DNA of 64,000 nucleotides. Source: Branchiostoma floridae (Eukaryota > Chordata > Leptocardii > Amphioxiformes > Branchiostomatidae). The stretch covers positions 1,729,275 through 1,793,274 of the forward strand of contig NC_049993.1 in the NCBI RefSeq assembly GCF_000003815.2, read 5' to 3'. Made by a program: the position numbers and the translations under genes. This document shows positions 41,201 to 53,600 of the stretch, piece after piece; within the stretch, counting starts at the first letter, position 1, and every line of letters starts with the position of its first letter. Under the pieces are notes generated by a model. That model was not told the origin of the DNA and did no database searches. It worked only from the letters and a program-made list of their open reading frames with translations.

Positions 41201-42055
41201 GATATCTGCATATGTTCCACTGATTATGATTAACAAGTGTTACATTTATCGAAGTCCAGTTATTTCAAACAATGGAATTATACAATTTCACCATTAATTA
41301 TGTTAATTAAGTCCTTACTTGCATAAAATGCATATCATTATGAACATCTTTGCCCAAGCTACCCGCATACCTAAAATGCAGGCGATCCGCCATTCCTTTC
41401 TGCAGTTATCCTCTTTGGAGTGTCTTGACAAAAACGCCCCTGAAGTTCCTCAATTAAATGTTAGGGGACTGAAACTTGTCTCACCTTGTCATGATGCTAA
41501 AAGCTATGTGCCACCCAAATGTCACGACCATATCACGTACGAGACAAGAGATACATTGAAAAAAACTGCTATGATAGAATATTCTCATTAATTATGCAAA
41601 TGTATTCCTATTTTGCATAATTAGTATTTTATCTTGTGCAACATTGTCTAAGGTACCTACATACCAAAAATCATGAAAATCCGTTGTTCCCTTCTTGAGT
41701 TATCCTCTTCAGAAGTTTTTGACAAAAATGCCCCTGCTATCCCAAAACTAGACGCTAGGGGCCCAAACTTATGTCATTTTTTCCTGAGCACAAGAGCTAT
41801 CTAATACTTAAAAATCTTGACCATAGCATGTTCAGAACACCGAAATAGCAAAACCGGAAGTTGCGCTGCAGTACCAAGGTCACACACCAGGGGGCCCAAA
41901 ATTGACCTTGACCTTCGTTTTCCCAACCCCTACCCATATACCAAATGTTATTGTAGTCCATCAAGAGGTTCTCAAGTTATGATGACCACAAATATGCGGA
42001 CACAAAGACACACCAAAAACTATACCTCCATTTTTTCATGGAGGTAACAAAAGAG
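41200..42055. repeat. Dispersed repeat family R1, two or three units
   Basis: Successive units share 'attatgcaaat', 'ccaaaaatcatgaaaatccg' and 'agttatcctctt'. They match 12230-12490 and 20160-21000. The block 42138-42180 also recurs at 12186-12232. Confidence 0.65.
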
Positions 42056-43004
42056 CATTGGTCAAAATAAGTCATAATCCCTTACCACCCAAGCCACAAA
42101 GCACAACATTGGGTAGCAGTGAAATTCTCTTGCATACAGTCTGTTGGTTTAGTATTGTTTGTGACTGATTGAAAAACAAGAGCCTTGGCCTTAAGCTTTT
42201 CCGGCTGGGAAAGTGGGAAAGTACGTCTTGCCATTGAAGGGAAACTTGAAGATTCTCACCTACCTGTCTGGGCCTAATTTCTGACATTGTTAGAAAGACT
42301 TCAGACAGTGTAACGATCTCAATCGTTGAATTATTGAGAGAGTTTATTTTAATAATATAAGGGAGAGTTGAATCCAATGAGCTTTTATAAAACTTAACCC
42401 CCCCCCCCCCCTCCCCATTGAACTCTTTTAATTGGGCACACGGTTACAACACGAAGCAGTACCTAGGTGCTCTTAAATTTGAACCATTACTTTTGGCACA
42501 ACTTTAAATCGTTCCAGAAATCTGATTTTAAGGCTGGCCATATGATCATGTTTACATGTAGCTATGTTGAGTTCAGTACTTGAGACACAACGTTCTTGTC
42601 AACTTCGTGCGGTAACGAAGGAACCAACCCGAAGCGTGTCCGGATTCAGCGGTACCATTTATTTAGTAGTTGGCAGGAAACTTTGACTATGACAATGATA
42701 CACAGTTCTGCATAGCCAGCACTCTGGCACACATGATAGACCAGCTTCATTTGAAGTTTTCAAGTCACCTGCAATATTGAGATCACCACTGGTACTTGTA
42801 TTGCAACGCGCCGTGGTTTCTGGATTAAAAGAGTTGAACGAGGTAGGCGTAAAGCGGAATAAAAACATATGCACCCAATGTTTGATTGTGCCAATGAATA
42901 TCGTATCAATTCATATAGACTAGGGTAGCAATATCATAGAGAAAGAAACACAGAACTTTAGTCATTATAAGTGTAAATCAAAATTTGTTTTTTTGTTTTC
43001 TTGC

Positions 43005-43386
43005 ATGATAAGCATCTTGTTATGTGCGTCATCACATGGGCATATCTACATACCGAAAATCTTGATGATCCGTTAACATGGTCTTAAGTTATTTTCCTGT
43101 AAGCCGTGCAACAAAGTTGTCCCCGGCAGTTCAAAACCGCTAAGAGACTCAAACATATTCTAAACCACAAGCACTAGCTAGCAATGAAAATCACAAACAC
43201 GTACACAACACGTCCGGAGCGCGAGGTATAAAAACTAAAGTTCCGCGGCACTACCTTTGAAAACTGCACGGGGACCCATTATCGAAATTAATCTTTATTT
43301 TCCTGGCCCCTACCCGCCTACTAAATATTATTAGGATCCATGAAGTCCTCGAACGCGAAACATTACCATCGGGGCGAAGAAGATAC
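43005..43386. repeat. Dispersed repeat family R1 fragment
   Basis: Shares 'accgaaaatcttgatgatccg' and 'ggcccctacccgcctac' type blocks with the other R1 copies. The LINE at 43387 abuts it. Confidence 0.55.
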
Positions 43387-44971
43387 ATGTACATGTGCTT
43401 GCTATCTCTAAAAAGGCCATTAGATATTCAATTCGTCACCAAAGCAACCAGCACGTTCACATTTACACCAATAACAGTTGAATTTGTTACAGAACAACTT
43501 TCAAATGTCAAGGTGAAGAAGGCTACAGGCCTGGACAACATTGACAATAATTTGCTCAAGGTCGGTGCGCAAATACTGGCCCCCTCTCTCACTAAGCTTT
43601 TCAATAAATCTGTAAGCACGGGGGAATTTCCGAAGAAATGGAAGGAAGCTAAGATAATGCCCATCCACAAGAAAGGGGATAAGACCAACCCTTGTAACTA
43701 CCGTCCTGTGTCTATTCTACCTGGCATATCTAAGATATTAGAAAGAGCTGTCCACAATCAACTATATCAGTATCTGACCCAATATAGACTCTTAACACAG
43801 TACCAGTCTGGGTTCAGAAAGAAACTTGGTTACTGAGGAGTGGGTAAGCTCTATTGACAAGAGGGAATTAACCGGAGTGGTATTTTGTGACCTGTCTCGA
43901 GCTTTCGATACCCTTGACCATAACATAATGGTATGTAAACTCCAACATTACGGTGCAGATGACATGGCTTGCAAATGGTTCCAGTCTTACTTGACTGATA
44001 GGATACAACATACATGCATTAACTCAGTTCTATCCTCATCTATCAACGTCACCTGTGGAGTCCCTCAAGGGTTAATACTAGGCCCACTTCTGTTTATCAT
44101 ATATGTGAATGACTTACCGAATTGCATGCAACTCTGTAAGATTGCACTGCATGCCGACGACACGATCATTTACTTCGCGGCACGCAATGTACAGGGAATT
44201 GAGCAGGCCATCCAGAGCGATGCTGCCAGACTTTCCCAGTGGTTTACGGCTAACAAACTGTCGTTAAACCCCACGAAATGTATAACGATGTCAGTGGGTT
44301 CGTCAAGAGCAAACGACATTAATACTGAATTAGATATTACTTTAGCTGGCACAACTCTTGACCAAGTTGATAAATTCAAGTATCTTGGAGTCATTATCGA
44401 CAACATGTTAAAGTGGCATGATCATTGTGATCATCTTAACAAGAAGCTTGCTCAAATAATCGGAATAATGAAGTACCTTAAACACTACCTGGATAGAGAG
44501 GCGTTGCTCACAATTTACAAAGCCCTATTTCTCCCACACATACAGTATTGCAGCACTGTCTGGGATCAAGGGGGTAAAGGAAGTCTGGATAAACTACAGA
44601 AACTCCAAACTAGAGCTGGCCGCGTGATCCTGGGGTACGATCGCTATACGTCTACACCAAACGTCTTGCGTACTCTTGGATGGGTCCAAAGAGCCGATGC
44701 ACATAAAAGAAGTAAGGCAACGCTCGTTTTTAAGGCACTTAACGGCATGACCCCTCCCCATCTTACTGCATTGTTCTCCCAACTCTCAGAAATACACACA
44801 CATAATACCCGTATTAGATCACAAGGTGGACTCCTGCTGCCTAAAGCTAAATATGAACACAGAAAGAAAGCTTTTTCATACTCAGGGGCGGTGCTCTGGA
44901 ACTCCCTTTCGTCCCAATTAAGATCTGCGAGGACACTGTCACAGTTTAAACGATTATATGACCAGGACTAA
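43387..44971 (+). pseudogene. CR1-like reverse transcriptase, broken
   Basis: This is the reverse transcriptase of a non-LTR retrotransposon in two frames. The first (43387-43836) has KKATGLDNIDNNLLK, AKIMPIHKKGD, NYRPVSILP and ends after YQSGFRKK. The second (from about 43826) resumes at TEEWVSSIDKRE and has CDLSRAFDTLDH, CGVPQGLILGPLLF, HADDTIIYF and YLGVIIDNMLKWHDH, then a C-terminal region with LWNSLSSQLR. A short stretch between the two, normally around HSTETAL in this family, is missing together with a frame change. No endonuclease is present. It differs clearly from the 5347 element and belongs to another lineage of the CR1/L2 kind. Confidence 0.88.
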
Positions 44972-45240
44972 AGGATTCTGATTGTATTTATTTTAACTTT
45001 AGTACCTGTCATATCACAGTGGTTCCTTTTGTTTGATTTCTGTATTATGTTTTGATGCTAAGACTGACATTTATGTTCTCTTCTGACTGTTATTTTTTCA
45101 TTTACAAATCAACTTTGTAACAAACACTGCCCGACCAGCGACACATTGATATGCAAATTCCACTTTTTATTCCACTTTTCATTACTTTGATTTTAAGTTG
45201 ATCCACTGCCTGAATTATTGTTCTTATTATTACCATTATC
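44972..45240 (+). mobile_element. Probable 3' UTR of the CR1-like element
   Basis: A T-rich region after the stop, ending near the 'ttattattaccattatcat' run at about 45220-45245. The exact 3' end is not fixed. Confidence 0.4.
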
Positions 45241-45261
45241 ATATTAAGTTATCTTGAGTTA

Positions 45262-46015
45262 TTATCTTCGCCAGCGAAGATTATGTTTTTGTCGACTTGG
45301 GTCTGTATGTAGGTCAACAGCATATAACTCGAAAAATTGAGGTTGGAACTTTTTGATTTTTTGCAGGTGTGTAGAGGTTGTCAGAAGACATGCCTAGTTC
45401 GAAAATGGTTTACCTGGCGTTTTCTTACGGTGCAGTAGCGAAGTTGTTATTGTTTTCGTGTTTTTTTCGGGAAGCATAAGTCAAAACGCAGCTGGGCGAT
45501 TTCCGCGATATTTGGCAGGTGTGTAGCGGTGGTGGAAAGGATTATCATGTGCGAGAATAGTTTAGCTAGCTTTTACCTATGGTGCTGTAGCTGGCTTTGT
45601 ATGTAAGTGCGTTTGTATGCAAGATAACTCGAGATGTTCTTAATGGATGGTTATGATATTTGGTTGATAGGTAGGAGACACAGAAAGGAAGGTCAAGTTC
45701 GATAATGGGCCTCCTGGCGACTTGTTTTGGTACTGCAAGTGAGCGTCAAAGTTTCCGCCTAAATTTTCCAGAAGTGCCAGGCTCATGATTTTTAAGTGGT
45801 GGATAGCTGTTGGGACTAGGAGTAAATGGTGTAATTTTGGGCCCCCTAGCAGCTTGTTTGGAACTGCAGTTGGTCTTATAGTTTGTAACTTTTGCAAAGG
45901 ATAACTCCAGAGGGGATTGTAGGATATTCTTTGTTTTTGGTAGGTAGTTACTTTGGGTGATTATGAAAATAATGAGATGCAAATTATGTAAATCACTATT
46001 TAATATAATTACTTA
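45262..46015. repeat. Dispersed repeat family R2, copy 1
   Basis: Starts with palindromic ttcgccagcgaa and runs about 750 bp through 'gggtctgtatgtaggtcaac' and 'ttttgggccccctagcagct' to an 'attatgtaaat' end. The same order occurs at 52345-53105. No coding is supported. Confidence 0.8.
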
Positions 46016-47330
46016 GGGAAATTTAATAAACTGCAATATACTGCAGGAGCATATAGGGTGGTACATACATGTACGCCACAGCTGGTGTCTTTAGATGTAG
46101 GTCAATAGGTCGCCTACAAGGATGTACTGTATTGAACAGTTTTATATAAACAAACAGATGTCACCTTCAGAGATATAGGTACTCTCTGATTAGAGAACTA
46201 TTGCGGACTAACATTATACCCTTGACAAACTGGTCTGGAATGCCGCTTTAAGGCCAGAAACATTATACAAGCATTAAGGCCAACATAGGGCACTCTGCCT
46301 TGGTGATTTCGCGCCTATTATAGCTGTCCATGTACCCCTCCTTCAACTGTCAGCCAGGCAGTGTCTTGAGCCAATTGGCGAGCACTACAAGAGCATCAAT
46401 GCTCTCTGCCACAGCTATTAGTTACGGCTGACCCGTACATTAACAACTGGTACATGGGTTAATCCCCAGCCACCTTAGCATTGTTTTCCTGTTTGGAAAC
46501 TGGAAACACAGTGACTACATAGGCACAGGGTATCTGACAATGGAATTGGGAGACAGGAATAAGTAACTATGCAGTTGCATTATACACTTGCTTGCATGTA
46601 TGTTTTCCTTGTGGTAACGCTTGACAAATTTGGTCTTAGGAATAACTTACAACCATGGTTCTCTTAGAAACCCCAGGGGGTCTGCAGGTTTGAAATGGAG
46701 TGCAAGCCTGCAGCTGGCATGGGTTTGTTTACATTATGGTTGATAGATTAGCCAGTCTTACTGTGTCTATTCTTCCCTGATGGAAGAAAACCCACAAATG
46801 CTAGCTTATCAGAGACTATGTGGTTTCTTACTTCTGTTCAACTTGTGACACTAGCTGCCTCCCGGAAAATGTGAGGAAAAGCAAAAGCCTGTCTCTTTTT
46901 GAACAAAACCAAGTCGGACCAAATGAAACAGTGCTGCACACTAAAATGTACTTACACTCACATCTAAGCTTATCTTTAGACTTATAAAATGTACGTCTAT
47001 TGAAATAAGATCATCCTTAAATAAGCATGCTAATTAACTTCACCTTTGCATAATTGCCAATTTAAAATGTACATCTCTACCAAAAGTAACAATATGCAAA
47101 ATATCATGTAAATCCAACGTTCCTGCAACCACACCATGTCCAAGTAAAAAGATACCACATACCAAATATCATTACAATCCATCCAAAGATACTTAAGTTA
47201 TGCTGACCACAAAATGCAAAAAAAAAACACAGACAGACACACACACACAGACATACCAAAAGCTGTGCCAGCATTTCAAATGCAGGCAAAATACACAAAC
47301 AATATAAATTCACTGCATTCCAAAACAAGA
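46016..47330. other. Intergenic, R1 remnants, no gene recognised
   Basis: R1-like blocks occur near 47000-47230, with a (CA)n run at 47235-47250. Nothing else is recognised. Confidence 0.4.
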
Positions 47331-47379
47331 CACATAAATTTCAAAAACTCACATTACAAAAGCATTTCATTAAATATCT

Positions 47380-47470
47380 ATTTCCCAAAATTAACAACAT
47401 TTCAAAAACAACAATCTTCATTAAAAAAATTGTTTATTTGGCGACGATATGTGTTCGTGGAACTCTAGTT
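47380..47470. repeat. Repeat end also found at 55545-55620
   Basis: The block 'tgtttatttggcga' followed by 'tatgtgttcgtggaactctagtt' is shared by both sites. At 55620 it abuts the inverted-repeat arm. Confidence 0.6.
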
Positions 47471-47559
47471 TGTATTGTAAATACCTGACGTTTAGTTATG
47501 TAAGTTTGACCTTTGATTTCAAGTTTGATTCAGTTGTTGTGGTTTTGTGTTATCTTATG

Positions 47560-47655
47560 TTGGGGTCTCCCGGCTCCCAGTTGGTATTGAAAAACGCCTG
47601 TAGGCGATGTATTTTCCTGGATAAATAAATAAACTGAACTGAACTGAACTGATTA
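47560..47655 (+). mobile_element. LINE-like 3' tail with ACTGA microsatellite
   Basis: 'gcgatgtattttcctggata' runs into aataaataaa and then (actga)n, the usual form of a non-LTR element 3' end. Confidence 0.5.
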
Positions 47656-47822
47656 GGTTTCAGAGACTATGGTCAGAAGAATCGGAAACTATAGACTTTT
47701 TCCTAACTGGAAAAAAAACGTTATCATACATTTTGTCTTTTCTATTAGTACTGTGTACAATCTGTGATATTTATCCATAATTTCTATAAAAATGTGCTTA
47801 ATTACGCTAAATAGACCTTTAA

Positions 47823-47970
47823 AGTGTCTAAAGAGATTACGGTAACGAGAGTTTGAAACTATATACTTTCTCCAAACTGGAAAAAATACTTTTCCTATCA
47901 GACAATAACAACATTTCTATCACTACAGCATGTATTTTGTTATTGTCTCCAAGTATTGAAATTGAAGCAG
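47823..47970. repeat. Dispersed repeat, partner of 8938-9075
   Basis: Same blocks and order as 8938-9075 with moderate divergence. Confidence 0.6.
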
Positions 47971-48039
47971 TTCACAATACGAGATGCAGTACTTGAAACG
48001 TTGCACAAAAATTGTGAATAAACAGGACCCTGACATCTG

Positions 48040-50486
48040 CTTGGTGAAATTAATTTGTAGGTGCTCCCACCCCACGTCTGAATAGGACCGGGTGGCATGG
48101 TTCTGGTCAAACCGGTTCCGTCAGTGCACTGACCCCTCCGTACACTGACCCCATGTCCCTTTCTTTACCTGAATTGTCTAAAGATTTGAAAAGCAACCTT
48201 TAAACCAATTCAATGAATCCCAATCTGATTAAGGTAGACTATTCGAACGTGTTTTTTTTAGATGTTGAGAAAAAATTTTCTACGGGGATATTTTTTTTTG
48301 ATCATGAAATTTTGGCGGGCTGTTGTTTTCTAGAGCTTGATTTATAAAAAGAAGTTTTGTCGGGGACCCTGGTGACCTGTGGGACCTGGTGTTTGGCCAC
48401 AGGAGGTGAATATAGTGGATAACATCTACGAGCTAATTGGTTCGTAAAGATGTATAAATGCAATACTTACAATCGTAAAGAGTGTGAGCTTTGCCTATGA
48501 AAGACACAATTCAAGCTTTACGAGAACCCATTTGTATACATTATTATACCCAGTGTGAAAGGGGTCTAAGGGTAAACGTAAAAACGTGCGCGTTTCTACA
48601 TATTGTGGCTTTCGTCACCCCTACGAGATAGTGGAATGATCGACAACTCTCACTTTTAAGACGTGTCCTGATTTCGGTTGTGAGTGTTATTTGAGGAATG
48701 GTAGTGTTGAATTAGTCAGGAATACTCATGATAGATAATTGACATAACAAGTTCGCATTTGAGGTGACGTTTTCATCAATTTTATGAAGTTTGATTTTTG
48801 ACATGATGGCAAAACCCTTTACTCTTCGTTTGGACAGGATTGCATGAATTGCTGGTATATGCTGGAACTGTGACGTGTCCCTAAGAAGACAAAGGGTGAG
48901 TCCAAATTTTGAATATCTCGCAATCTCAACATGCATATTTTTTAGATTAGAAATGTTTTTTAGACAGAATTCCATGACCTCATAACTTTGCCAAATAATA
49001 TGAGCTATCGCGACTGATACAAGTATCGTATTCCCACACCTGAAACTACAAAGGTGAGTCGTCTATTTAGATACCATTGTCTTCAGACTAAATTTGTCTT
49101 ACAACGTTTCCTATTGGACATCTGAAACTGTCTTCATTCATAGTTAGAGTATAAAAGACCTGTTTTTTTCCAGATCCAGTGTCACTGACGAAAATTGGTG
49201 GATTCCAGTTGAAACGTCTGACCGTTTCCGAAAATCATATCCAATTGTTTGAGTAACTGATTTTTGGCATATCTTATTACCTGGATGTCTAACCTTCATC
49301 GACATACCCTAGTCTTTACCTATATGTAGGGAACAAGTAGCTGTGTCATTTAGCCGTCCTATTTAGTCGGACTGTCGCTTGGTTAGGTCTGAATTCCTGA
49401 AAGATGGCTGAAATATCCTGTATTTGCTCTCGAGCAAATGTCGGCTGTTGTGTGTTAGGTGGTAGGACCCAGAGGGGTCAGAAAGAAGGAAAGTAGGTCA
49501 GACAGGAGTCTGAAGGGGAGATCCAGAGAGGCACTCTTGGAGGGAGTGAGGGGGAAGTTGGTCATGTGACTTGAGATGAAGAAAAAAATGCACTCATATC
49601 TAGATCGTTTGTCTTGTGAACTTGACTGTGAACCTTACAATGGCGTTGTCGGCAGGACCTTTTCTAGTTTTAAAGTTGTTTTATGAGTGAACCTATGCCA
49701 AGTCTCCGTAACGTCAAGACTAAAGCCCTCTTCTCGCAATTCCTTGCAATTCGTAGTGTGTTCTAACTGCATTCCAGCTATTTGTGCCCGTTTTTTTGGC
49801 TAGCCTGAAAGTTTTTAACATGTTAAAAACTGTCGAGGTGCATTCGAAGTGGAGAAATATCGAATGGCATTCATAGTGGATTCTAAGAGTATGCTAACTA
49901 TTCTAACTGCAGTCTGACCGCATTATGTGGCATTTCAACATTATTCGCAACATTCTTATCTCTTTCGATGAAGAATCGAAACGACAAGCCATCTCGAATC
50001 CTGCCCGAATGTGGCCGAAAGAATATTTGGAATGTAGTCGAAATTTCTAGAATACACTACGAATGCACAGGAAGGGGATTTGAGGACCATTTGGAATTCC
50101 CACCCGAATGGCCCCAACTGTGGCACGAATTTTGCAAATAATTCATTCCGCCTGGTTCTGTTTGATTCCTGCTGATTCGGTTTCAGTGTGAAGGCCCTAT
50201 TAGAAAGCTGCGATAAACTATAAGTGACCAGGATATTCTATCCTGTGATATAACCGTAGCCGATTATAAATCTTGTAGTTGTTACCGCTACTCAAGCAAC
50301 TAGAAAATTCAAAATAAAATCTTAACTATTGTCCACTTTCTTGAGTAACTGATTAATACTTCGCTGATGCCATCTATTTCCATAGGTTGCGAAAAGAAGT
50401 AGCATGTTAGATTTAGACAGTTCTTTTAATTGCTGTGTGCTCTACTCTTCAAATACTTTGCTTCAATTCTACCATTCCTTTCTAGA
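48040..50486. other. Upstream of the transporter gene; promoter region not resolved
   Basis: The transporter ATG exon is preceded by an acceptor (tcctttctag at 50477-50486), so at least one untranslated exon should lie in this stretch or further upstream. I could not place it. A short hairpin 'atttgctctcgagcaaat' at about 49427 recurs inverted at about 51865 with 'tggctgaaatat' beside it. Confidence 0.4.
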
Positions 50487-50503
50487 GGTTGTCAGAGAGC
50501 AGA

Positions 50504-50674
50504 ATGGTGGATTCAGACAGTTCTTCGGAGGCAATACCTACATCCAAGAAACTGCTGTGTGGTCTAGTCTTCACCGCGATGCTACTTCAGTACGCAGGGA
50601 GGACCAGTGTGTCTGTTGTCCTTGTACAGCTACAGGAGTCAACAAGCAACATCACAAACGCCAGTGTCTCTAAG
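50504..50674 (+). CDS. Transporter exon 1
   Basis: ATG 50504 after acceptor tttctag 50486. It has a serine-rich N-terminus (DSDSSSE), then the first helix and loop. The donor AAG|GTTAGG is phase 0. Confidence 0.8.
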
Positions 50675-53600
50675 GTTAGGTTTGAAATGCTAGCCAACCT
50701 TTGTATACCTGGTAACGTCTATTTTGTTGACATACTGTATTTTCCATAGTTACTAGAAGGTAAACGCTAAGGTTAGAAAATATTTTCTAACATTCACTTC
50801 AATAATCACTTCGACATGTTAAAATGGTTTTGAATGTATGACATTCTCGCTTAATATTTCTTGTTAATGGTCAAGTATATGCACGATAATTATTATGACT
50901 GAAGATATTCTGAAATTATTACAAATTTCATGTTAAAACATTTCTGGTGATAGACTTCAACTTAAACACACGCCAAAAACATTATAAACCATGACCAGTT
51001 GCATAAGCTATATTCTAGAATATTTTGCAACAGCCTCATGTCGGGTACAGCCAGTTCCAAGTCGGAGTAATACTGAGTTCGGTCTACGCTGGTATGCTGC
51101 CCTCGAGCTTTATTGGAGGTTTCCTGGCCTATCGGTATAGGGCTATGAGGTAAGTTCTTTTGCAAAGATATCAATGAAATACGAAAAGAAGTTTGGTTTA
51201 ACAAGATAATCTTAAAATCCCATTGTTTAAACCAAAATTAGGGATTTTTGTAACATTTGACTTTCAGAAACCCGTTGCCATGGCAACACGAAAAATTATA
51301 AACTTACTCTATTTCTAGTTAATTGTTGCCAACAATATTTTAGGAAATGTCAGCAAGTTTTGTTGATCTAGCTCAAGCCATTTGGGAGCTATACGACGAG
51401 CTATACTATTATGTAAAATTTATTCTAAAGTTGGCGCAGGCACATTTAGGACCCCCTAGTCTGGATAGGGTTAACCCCGTGGACATTTGGCTTAACCTAG
51501 GATAGTTACTCATTCGGCCACAGAGACGTGAATTTATGGATGAATTCCGCTCGCGCATTTATTTTCGCGGGTTAAAAAAATGGCCACATGTGACCTAATA
51601 ACGTTCCTGGGCAATCATAATTATATGCTTGCCAGAGATCTGCTCTCCAAAATAGGGGAGCACATGGTCTTGTTATCCTCTTTAAACAAGGACGGCAATA
51701 GAGAATTATTGAAATGGCGCCGATTGTCTTACTATAGTATAGGTAAGCACACATATATAAGTCAAACCAAGCATGGACTCCAGAGGATTTCATTCCTAAA
51801 TTTAACTCAGTGTGGCTATACAAGAAAATGTATATAGTTTGGAAAAAACTAGAAAGGCCGACATTTGCTTAAGAGCAAATACAGCATATTTCAGCCATAC
51901 CCCTTCCCACGCAACATTGGACTGTTCCAAATCACCCCTGCGCAAAAATGGAACATCATATTAACAGTACATTATCCCCCAAAGTGGACTGGTATTGTGA
52001 ATTGATTCCAGGTAAAACAGAGCTTGCTTCTATTTTTCAGAAAATGACAATAATCACACCTTCCATTCAGAAAATTTTCATCATGACTGAAAATTGTTGA
52101 ATGACTTCATGTAATGTCATTAACAATTTTCAGTACGATAACTAGGTGTAAGTTTAAAAAAGTATAACTCCTTGTGATGTGGGTACATTTATTATTGCAG
52201 TGAACATTTTTTATTCAAGTAGGGCATACGATTTAATAATTATCAAGCAGGTGCAGGTACTGTAGGAGCGTTTGTTTTCTTCAAGCTGTAAAACTGTTAA
52301 ACTGTTTTACTTTGTATGCAATCAGCCATCGAGCCTATTCTTATTATATTCGCCAGCGAATATTATGAGATTGCTTACTTGGGTCTGTATGTAGGTCAAC
52401 AGCATATAAGTCGAGAAATTGTGGATGGAACTTTTTGATTTTTTGTAGGTGTGTAGCGGTTGTCGAAAGGCATGCCTAGTTTGAAAATGGTTTACCTGGC
52501 GTTTTCCTACGGTACAGCAGCGAGCTTTGTATTTTTTCGAGGTTTGTTTCGAGAAGCATAACTCAAAATGCAGCTGGGCGATTTCTACGATATTTGGCAG
52601 GTGTGTAGCGGTTGTGTAAAGGATTGTCATGTGCGAGAATGGTTTAGCTAGCTTTTACCTATGGTGCTGTATCGGGATTTGTATGTAATTGCGTTTGTCT
52701 GTTAACACGATAACTCGAGATGTTCTACATGGATGCTAATGATATTTTGTTGATAGGTAGGGGACACAGAAAGGAAGGTCAAGTTCGATAATGGGCCTCC
52801 TGGCGACTTGTTTTGGTACTGCAAGTGAGCGTCAAAGCTTGCGCCTAAATTTTCCAGAAGTGCCATGTTCATGATTTTTAAGTGGTGGATAGCTGTTGGG
52901 ACTAGGAGTGAATGGTGTAATTTTGGGCCCCCTAGCAGCTTGTTTGGAACTGCAGTGGGTCTTATAGTTCGTAACTTTTAAGAAGGATAACTGCAGAGGG
53001 GATTGATGGATATTCTTTGCTCTTGGTAGGTAGGTACTTAGGGTGATTATCAACATAATGAGATGCTAATTATGTAAACCGCGATCTACTTAATATAATT
53101 ACTTTAACTTATACTGGAGAAGAATATCCCTTACAAAAGTGTCACCCTAGCCTGATCTCCTTCCCCTAAAAGGGCCAGTCACAGCAAATTAACCCCCTGC
53201 CCTCAGCCTCCTGGCCTCAGCCGGGAGATGACCCCTCAACTCAAAGACAAATCAAAGGTGGAGCAGAACTAATCGCCATGGCAGACCGTGGCAGGGATGT
53301 CAGTTCCCAGTAATTGGAGATGCCTTGAATTTACAAGTTTGGATCTTTGGTAACCTAAATGCTGTTCATAGAATTTAGTTTTGAATAGCTAATGGTGAGC
53401 ATGACATAACTTTGAGACAATCAAATGTAAGGAACTTATTCCTATGTACTAAATAGAGGATTGCTTCTGTTACCAATCTAATCAGAGATGTGATTAACAG
53501 ATTAGCCTGATGATGCACATGTCATTGACCTGTTAATTGTTTGCAGTGGAGAGAAGCATGAACAAGTGTCTTTAGGCTCCGAGGTTTATATTCAAACCAA

